This document shows positions 59,978 through 64,000 of a stretch of 64,000 bases of DNA, in pieces (within the stretch, counting starts at the first letter, position 1; every line of letters starts with the position of its first letter). The DNA comes from Tolumonas sp008015085 (GTDB lineage: Bacteria; Pseudomonadota; Gammaproteobacteria; Enterobacterales; Aeromonadaceae). Below the pieces are notes generated by a model. That model saw nothing but the letters and a program-made list of their open reading frames with translations. It made no database searches and was not told where the DNA came from. Made by a program: the position numbers and the translations under genes. The stretch covers positions 124,001 through 188,000 of the forward strand of contig JAJUJX010000003.1 of NCBI GenBank assembly GCA_029265125.1. The letters run 5' to 3'.

Positions 59978-60904
59978 TTAACCTTGCAGCAATGACAGCG
60001 CCGTCTGAGGTCTTTGGTTTGCTTGAGCCAGAATGGTTGAGGCTGCTTGTTGCAGAATATTTTGTTTAGTCATATTAGCTGTTTCTGTCGCAAAATCGGC
60101 ATCGCGAATACGAGCACGAGCAGCGCTGACATTTTCAGATACATTCGACTGGTTACGAATAGTAGAGTCAAAACGGTTTTGCACTGCACCCAGCTCAGCC
60201 CTTTTGCTGTCAACAGCATTGATCATGTAATCAATATTAGCTAAAGCAAGCTGTGCACTACTACCACTTGTACCAGAAATATCCGATATAGATGCCCAGG
60301 TTACTGTGGCTGTAGTTGTAGTCGATACAATAAATTTTTCGCTAGAAGTAGAGTCTGTATTTGTCACCAGATTCGCAGAACCTTTCGTTGCGCCAGCGAT
60401 ACCACTTACAGTAAACCCAGAGCTCATCTTGAATGAAATGGTTTGTGCCGCATCTGCACCGACCTGGAACGACCCAGAATAAGTACCATCCAGTAATTTC
60501 TGTCCACCGAACGTTGTGTCTTTAGCAATACGGTTAACTTCTGTAGTCAGTTGTTCATATTCCTGTTGCAGAGCATCACGGTCATCCGCATTATTTGAAC
60601 CGTTAGCAGCTTGTTGAGCCAAGGTACGCATACGCTGCAGCATAGATGTGATTTCATCCATTGCGCCTTCCGCTGTTTGAGCAACAGAGATACCATCGTT
60701 CGCGTTACGGTTACCTTGGTCCAGACCATTGATTTGGGTCGTTAAACGATTAGAAATCTGCAGACCAGCCGCATCGTCTTTTGCGCTATTAATGCGCAAT
60801 CCAGAGGCTAAGCGAGTATAGGAAGTATCTAGTGCCTTTGCACTGTTACTTAAATTACGCTGAGCATTTAATGAGGATACGTTAGTATTTACGAACATAG
60901 ACAT
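59978..60904 (-). CDS. flaA: Flagellin, upstream copy
   Basis: A 308-residue flagellin. FVNTNVSSLNAQRNL, LASGLRINSAKDDAAGLQIS and the C-terminal SNVSENVSAARARIRDAD region are the D0/D1 interface. Central variation relative to the downstream copy is limited (e.g. SSGFTVSGIAGATKG versus TTAFTMSGIASATKG). ATG 60904 has AGGAG 9 nt upstream. Gene order flgL-flaA-flaB-flaG-fliD-fliS matches Aeromonas, hence the tentative symbol. Confidence 0.94.
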   Translation of the reverse strand: MSMFVNTNVSSLNAQRNLSNSAKALDTSYTRLASGLRINSAKDDAAGLQISNRLTTQINGLDQGNRNANDGISVAQTAEGAMDEITSMLQRMRTLAQQAANGSNNADDRDALQQEYEQLTTEVNRIAKDTTFGGQKLLDGTYSGSFQVGADAAQTISFKMSSGFTVSGIAGATKGSANLVTNTDSTSSEKFIVSTTTTATVTWASISDISGTSGSSAQLALANIDYMINAVDSKRAELGAVQNRFDSTIRNQSNVSENVSAARARIRDADFATETANMTKQNILQQAASTILAQANQRPQTALSLLQG

Positions 60905-60971
60905 TTTAATTTCTCCTAAGCATATTTATATATTTTCCAGACTTATTTTTATTGCTGCCTGGTTACTTTAT

Positions 60972-60998
60972 TTATCGGTAAGAAATTAAAACTCTTTA
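60972..60998 (-). promoter_or_regulatory. Sigma-28 promoter P1 of the upstream flagellin
   Basis: TAAAG (60998-60994), 14 nt, ACCGATAA (60979-60972): 7 of 8 matches in the -10 and exact spacing. Start near 60965, giving a ~60-nt leader. Confidence 0.82.
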
Positions 60999-61042
60999 GT
61001 GTTTTTTTTGATTTTTTATCAGAGTTCGATAAAGGTTGGGGT

Positions 61043-61069
61043 ATATCGTCAAGCAAGCAAAAAACTTTA
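61043..61069 (-). promoter_or_regulatory. Possible second sigma-28 promoter P2 of the upstream flagellin
   Basis: TAAAGTTT (61069-61062) is a perfect -35 octamer; with N14 after TAAAG the -10 is GACGATAT (61050-61043), 6 of 8 matches. It abuts the flgL terminator. Confidence 0.5.
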
Positions 61070-61070
61070 G

Positions 61071-61114
61071 CAAAAAAATTAAAATCACTGATTCCGACAA
61101 ATGGAATCAGTGAT
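61071..61114 (-). terminator. Terminator after flgL
   Basis: ATCACTGATTCC/GGAATCAGTGAT (12-bp perfect stem, 7-nt loop, 61084-61114); on the minus strand it is followed by TTTAATTTTTTTG. It separates flgKL from the flagellin gene. Confidence 0.9.
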
Positions 61115-61127
61115 CAATAGTGTACGA

Positions 61128-62336
61128 TTAAAGATAATCAAACAGAGTGGATTTATTTACTTGAGCAAAAGCCTGCTGAGCCATACTTAGCGCCGACTCT
61201 TCTTGTGCAACTTTACTGATTGCTTCATAAAGATCAATTTCGGAGACTTCTGCTCTTGCTTCTTTACTGATTGTCGCTAATGACGTATTGGCATCCGCCA
61301 CTTGCTCAAGGTTATTTTGTCTTCCACCAACAGCACCTTGAGTAATATCAATTCTGTCTAATGCATTGGTAATGTGAATTTCAACATCAGCTGCCATTTT
61401 CGCATAATCTTCGTCGCTGATAGTTGAGTCATTTAAGGCTGAAATCATAGCGCTAATACTATTTAACACATTGTCATTTTTAGGCGCATCTAAAGAAAAA
61501 GTCTGTGTCGCATTAGCCGCAGCATTTATTGTCAACGATAAACCATTAAAAGTGACAGCCTCACCTTGCACATAGCTACCACTTTGTAATGGTGTAGCAC
61601 TACCACTATTATCAAAAATCTGATAAGTGTCCGGACTCGCAGTCGTTATAATAGAATATGTATTATTAGCTGGTGTTGAAAAATCATATTTTGATCGAAA
61701 GAAATTATCAAACTCAGATTGCGCCGTTACTCCTACCGTCAGATTTGCATCTGATGTTGATGCAGTTCGACGTGTTGGTACTGATTGGAATACGGATAAA
61801 CCAGAATCGTTAGATGCGATATTAACTGATGGAGAAACTTGAATCATTCTCTGACCTGTATCGCCCTGAAACAAATACGCTCCGCTACTATCTTTAACAA
61901 ATGGCTGAGTCTGGCTTTGATTCCCACCAAAAATATATTCACCATCCGCATTTTTACTATTCATCAAATCGTAAATCTGGTTTTGCAACTGAACCAGTTC
62001 AGATGCAATAGACTTTCTGTCTGAAGTACTAATTGCACCACTTTGTGACTGCTGAACTTTGCTGTACGCACTTTGCAGACTGGTAGTAATAGATGTTAAT
62101 ACTGTTCCTTCCAGTGTCAGGCTGCTGTCAAGCAACCCGGCATTTGTATTGAACTGCTGATAAGATTCAATCTTGCCGGTAAGACTTAATTTTGACGCCA
62201 TTCCTGAGGGATTTTCACCGGCAGTTGTAAATTTATCGCCGGTGGTCATTTGATTATTAGCTTTCTCTAAACGTTCAGAGGTACTTTGCAATGCTCTGAT
62301 ACTGTGCTGATATTGCATATTAGTTGTTACACGCAT
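61128..62336 (-). CDS. flgL: FlgL, hook-filament junction protein (HAP3)
   Basis: A 402-residue flagellin-like protein. The N-terminus MRVTTNMQYQHSIRALQ and GENPSGMASKLSL (~37-49) with FGGNQSQTQPF (~143) and a C-terminal helical YEAISKVAQEESALSMAQQAF-like segment (~370-390) match FlgL. It bridges FlgK to the first flagellin. It starts 3 nt after flgK and ends before a strong terminator. Confidence 0.93.
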   Translation of the reverse strand: MRVTTNMQYQHSIRALQSTSERLEKANNQMTTGDKFTTAGENPSGMASKLSLTGKIESYQQFNTNAGLLDSSLTLEGTVLTSITTSLQSAYSKVQQSQSGAISTSDRKSIASELVQLQNQIYDLMNSKNADGEYIFGGNQSQTQPFVKDSSGAYLFQGDTGQRMIQVSPSVNIASNDSGLSVFQSVPTRRTASTSDANLTVGVTAQSEFDNFFRSKYDFSTPANNTYSIITTASPDTYQIFDNSGSATPLQSGSYVQGEAVTFNGLSLTINAAANATQTFSLDAPKNDNVLNSISAMISALNDSTISDEDYAKMAADVEIHITNALDRIDITQGAVGGRQNNLEQVADANTSLATISKEARAEVSEIDLYEAISKVAQEESALSMAQQAFAQVNKSTLFDYL

Positions 62337-62339
62337 AAA

Positions 62340-64000
62340 TTACCCCACAGCACTCAATAAGGCGTCAAATGTATCACGAGCAGCAGTAATGACCTGAGCT
62401 GATGCAGCATACGCTTGCTGGTAACGAATGAGATTTGATGCCTCTTCATCCAAATTTACTCCAGCAACACTTTGATACTGCTCCTGGCTCTGAGTTAACT
62501 TAGCTTCTGCCGCTGTATTACTGACCTTCAATATACTGACTGTTGTACCAACATCAGTAATAGTTGCATTGAAAGCTTCGCTGAATGTCATTTTATTATC
62601 GGCTGCAGTACTGTTTCCTTTACGCACTAAATCTTTTGTCTGCAATCCAGCTAAAGCCAGGCCATTGGCATTATCAGAGAATCCGTTCGTATTGAATGAG
62701 ATATAGAACTCATCGGTCGCAGTTACTGCTCCATCAATCGATATTTCAAATCCGGGATCCACTGTGGGATCTGCATATATACCGGAACTGGCAAGGATGT
62801 TCTTCCCATTGGAGCTTGCTGGCGCAGTCCCAAGTAATGCTGGGGTTGGCGTTTGGCCATCATAAATCTCATAATCGCCGGCACTATTAATGACTATTTT
62901 ATGTGGTGCCGTTGTTTGTAGACCCGATGCAGAAAAAGCTGATGTTGTAGTGTCGGTATTGTATACACCTTCCAGTGTAATGTTCGCTGTACTGAAATTA
63001 TTCGAATTAGCATTCAGTTGCAGTGGCGATGCTAAAGCCAAATCTTCAGAACGGGAAATAGCGGCTGTCATTGACTGAGCCACATATCTGGTCGGCTGCA
63101 TTAAAAACTTATCACCGGTAGCCGGGGTTCCTGAAACAGTAAACTCCAGCCCATAGCTATTTCCCGCCGAATCAGCAATTTCAAAGGTGTTCGGAGGTGT
63201 ATTCCCCGTCATGACTGACGTTTTAGTATCGCCATCGAGAAGATATACGGTGTAGCCTGTTGGAGAACTAAACTCAATCTGTAAATCATTCGGAGCGATG
63301 TTGCTACCTTTGCCGGGAATAACATTAACAGCAATGCCACCATTTCCTGTGTTTGCTTCATAGGCCAGACCATAAGTGGTCGGCAACGTATAGACATCAT
63401 CCCCAAGGGTATTATTCAGGGTCATCCCAAGTTTATTCTGGGTGTTCATCGCATCAGAAAACGCTAATGACAATTGACCGATCTGTTTCTGTGTTTCTTC
63501 GATAACACTACGAGAGGTAAAATAACCGCCGATAGAACCACCAAGACCATCACCTGCAATAGTCGTTTCTGCATTTCCTAACTTCAGCAATATGCTTGTA
63601 TCTTTAGGATCCGGATCACCACTGACTACCGATAACGTGGCACACGAATCTGGCAAAACCAATGTCTGACCTGAGCTCAGGTTGACCTGTTTAATGCCAT
63701 TTCCCAGATCAACAGTTCTAATATCAATTTTTTCTGCAAGCTGTCTGATCATTTCATCACGCTGATCAAGCAGATTCGCTCTGGTACCATCATCATCCTG
63801 TTCGGGCGTTTTGAGGATCTGCTTATTGATTTCCGTCAACGAAGTCAGTATCGAGTTGATATTTTTGGCCTCTGTCGAAATCTTGTCATTAATTCCATCA
63901 TAAAGATCTGAAACAGACGAGGACACAGTCTGGAACTGAGAAGCCAGTGATGTGATCTGCCCCATGATGTTTTGTCGGGAAGATGTGGTATTCGGACTTG
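62340..64000 (-). CDS. flgK: FlgK, hook-filament junction protein (HAP1), N-terminus outside window
   Basis: The frame is open to the window edge and reads SPNTTSSRQN then IMGQITSLASQFQT, so the gene begins upstream of 64000; at least 552 residues are visible. NLLDQRDEMIRQLAEKIDI-like (~75-93 of the visible part), a variable centre, and the C-terminal NLDEEASNLIRYQQAYAASAQVI-like segment are FlgK signatures. It is directly followed by flgL. An internal ATG at 63965 is not the start. Confidence 0.94.
   Translation of the reverse strand, partial: SPNTTSSRQNIMGQITSLASQFQTVSSSVSDLYDGINDKISTEAKNINSILTSLTEINKQILKTPEQDDDGTRANLLDQRDEMIRQLAEKIDIRTVDLGNGIKQVNLSSGQTLVLPDSCATLSVVSGDPDPKDTSILLKLGNAETTIAGDGLGGSIGGYFTSRSVIEETQKQIGQLSLAFSDAMNTQNKLGMTLNNTLGDDVYTLPTTYGLAYEANTGNGGIAVNVIPGKGSNIAPNDLQIEFSSPTGYTVYLLDGDTKTSVMTGNTPPNTFEIADSAGNSYGLEFTVSGTPATGDKFLMQPTRYVAQSMTAAISRSEDLALASPLQLNANSNNFSTANITLEGVYNTDTTTSAFSASGLQTTAPHKIVINSAGDYEIYDGQTPTPALLGTAPASSNGKNILASSGIYADPTVDPGFEISIDGAVTATDEFYISFNTNGFSDNANGLALAGLQTKDLVRKGNSTAADNKMTFSEAFNATITDVGTTVSILKVSNTAAEAKLTQSQEQYQSVAGVNLDEEASNLIRYQQAYAASAQVITAARDTFDALLSAVG

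Noticed and set aside
59878..60069. 63-codon plus-strand frame in the inter-flagellin gap
   Set aside because: It runs into the antisense of the flagellin gene, has no ribosome-binding site, crosses a strong terminator and shows no family resemblance.

Overview
The window looks like chromosomal DNA of a polarly flagellated gammaproteobacterium, most likely of the Aeromonadales (a Tolumonas- or Aeromonas-like organism). This is inferred from enterobacterial-type gene neighbourhoods (zapA-ssrS-fau; perM-bepA; hda; purMN; gmhA-yafJ; dnaQ/rnhA/yafS/gloB/mltD; ung-grcA; pilW-rodZ-ispG-hisS-yfgM-bamB-der-yfgJ) combined with a Vibrio/Aeromonas-type flagellar block (flgK-flgL-two flagellins-flaG-fliD-fliS) and a pseudaminic acid cluster. 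No insertion sequence, prophage, CRISPR array or rRNA was seen. Species assignment cannot be settled from the sequence alone.

Layout. 1-2.4 kb: C-terminally cut RssB-like regulator and a DnaT-like/DnaC-like primosome pair. 2.4-7.6 kb: ubiquinone hydroxylases ubiI and ubiH, ygfB, zapA, 6S RNA, fau, yejK. 7.7-11.5 kb: yejL, yejM/lapC, a phosphopantetheinyl transferase and cnoX. 11.5-18 kb: perM, bepA, hda, a short DUF2066 protein, upp, purM, purN. 18-24 kb: yafJ, gmhA, dnaQ, rnhA, a methyltransferase, gloB, mltD. 24-31 kb: assorted single genes (SDR, DUF1904, TraB/GumN, M32 carboxypeptidase), tRNA-Tyr, a receiver-TPR protein and xthA. 31-36 kb: a transglutaminase-like protein and a basic amino acid ABC transporter. 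36-39 kb: DUF3545, hemerythrin, ung, and grcA with an FNR box and a structured leader. 39-48 kb: a conserved cluster for GTPase Der, outer membrane assembly, HisS, isoprenoids, cell shape, pilus stability and RlmN. 48-53.7 kb: the pse operon (pseB, C, F, a PseG-PseH fusion, I). 53.7-64 kb: Maf glycosyltransferase, FliT-like, fliS, fliD, flaG, two flagellins, flgL and partial flgK.

How the parts work together. The pse operon makes CMP-pseudaminic acid, the Maf protein is the likely transferase onto flagellin, FliS and FliD chaperone and cap the filament, and FlgK and FlgL form the hook-filament junction. The pse operon has a good sigma-54 promoter next to a FleQ/FlrA-like palindrome, while both flagellin genes have sigma-28 promoters with the exact 14-nt spacing.

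Most notable observation. The 605-bp gap between the two flagellin genes appears to encode an undescribed sigma-54-dependent small RNA on the strand opposite the flagellin genes (about 59745-59969). It has a near-perfect -24/-12 promoter, a FleQ/FlrA-like palindrome at +5 to +18 and an intrinsic terminator. One of its hairpins presents a 19-nt loop that, with three bases of the stem, is complementary (8 + 14 nt, with a 10-nt bulge in the target) to the first ~40 nt of the sigma-28-driven downstream flagellin mRNA. That leader can also fold into two mutually exclusive helices next to the pairing site. This suggests an early-class antisense RNA controlling a late-class flagellin mRNA; it is a prediction from sequence only.
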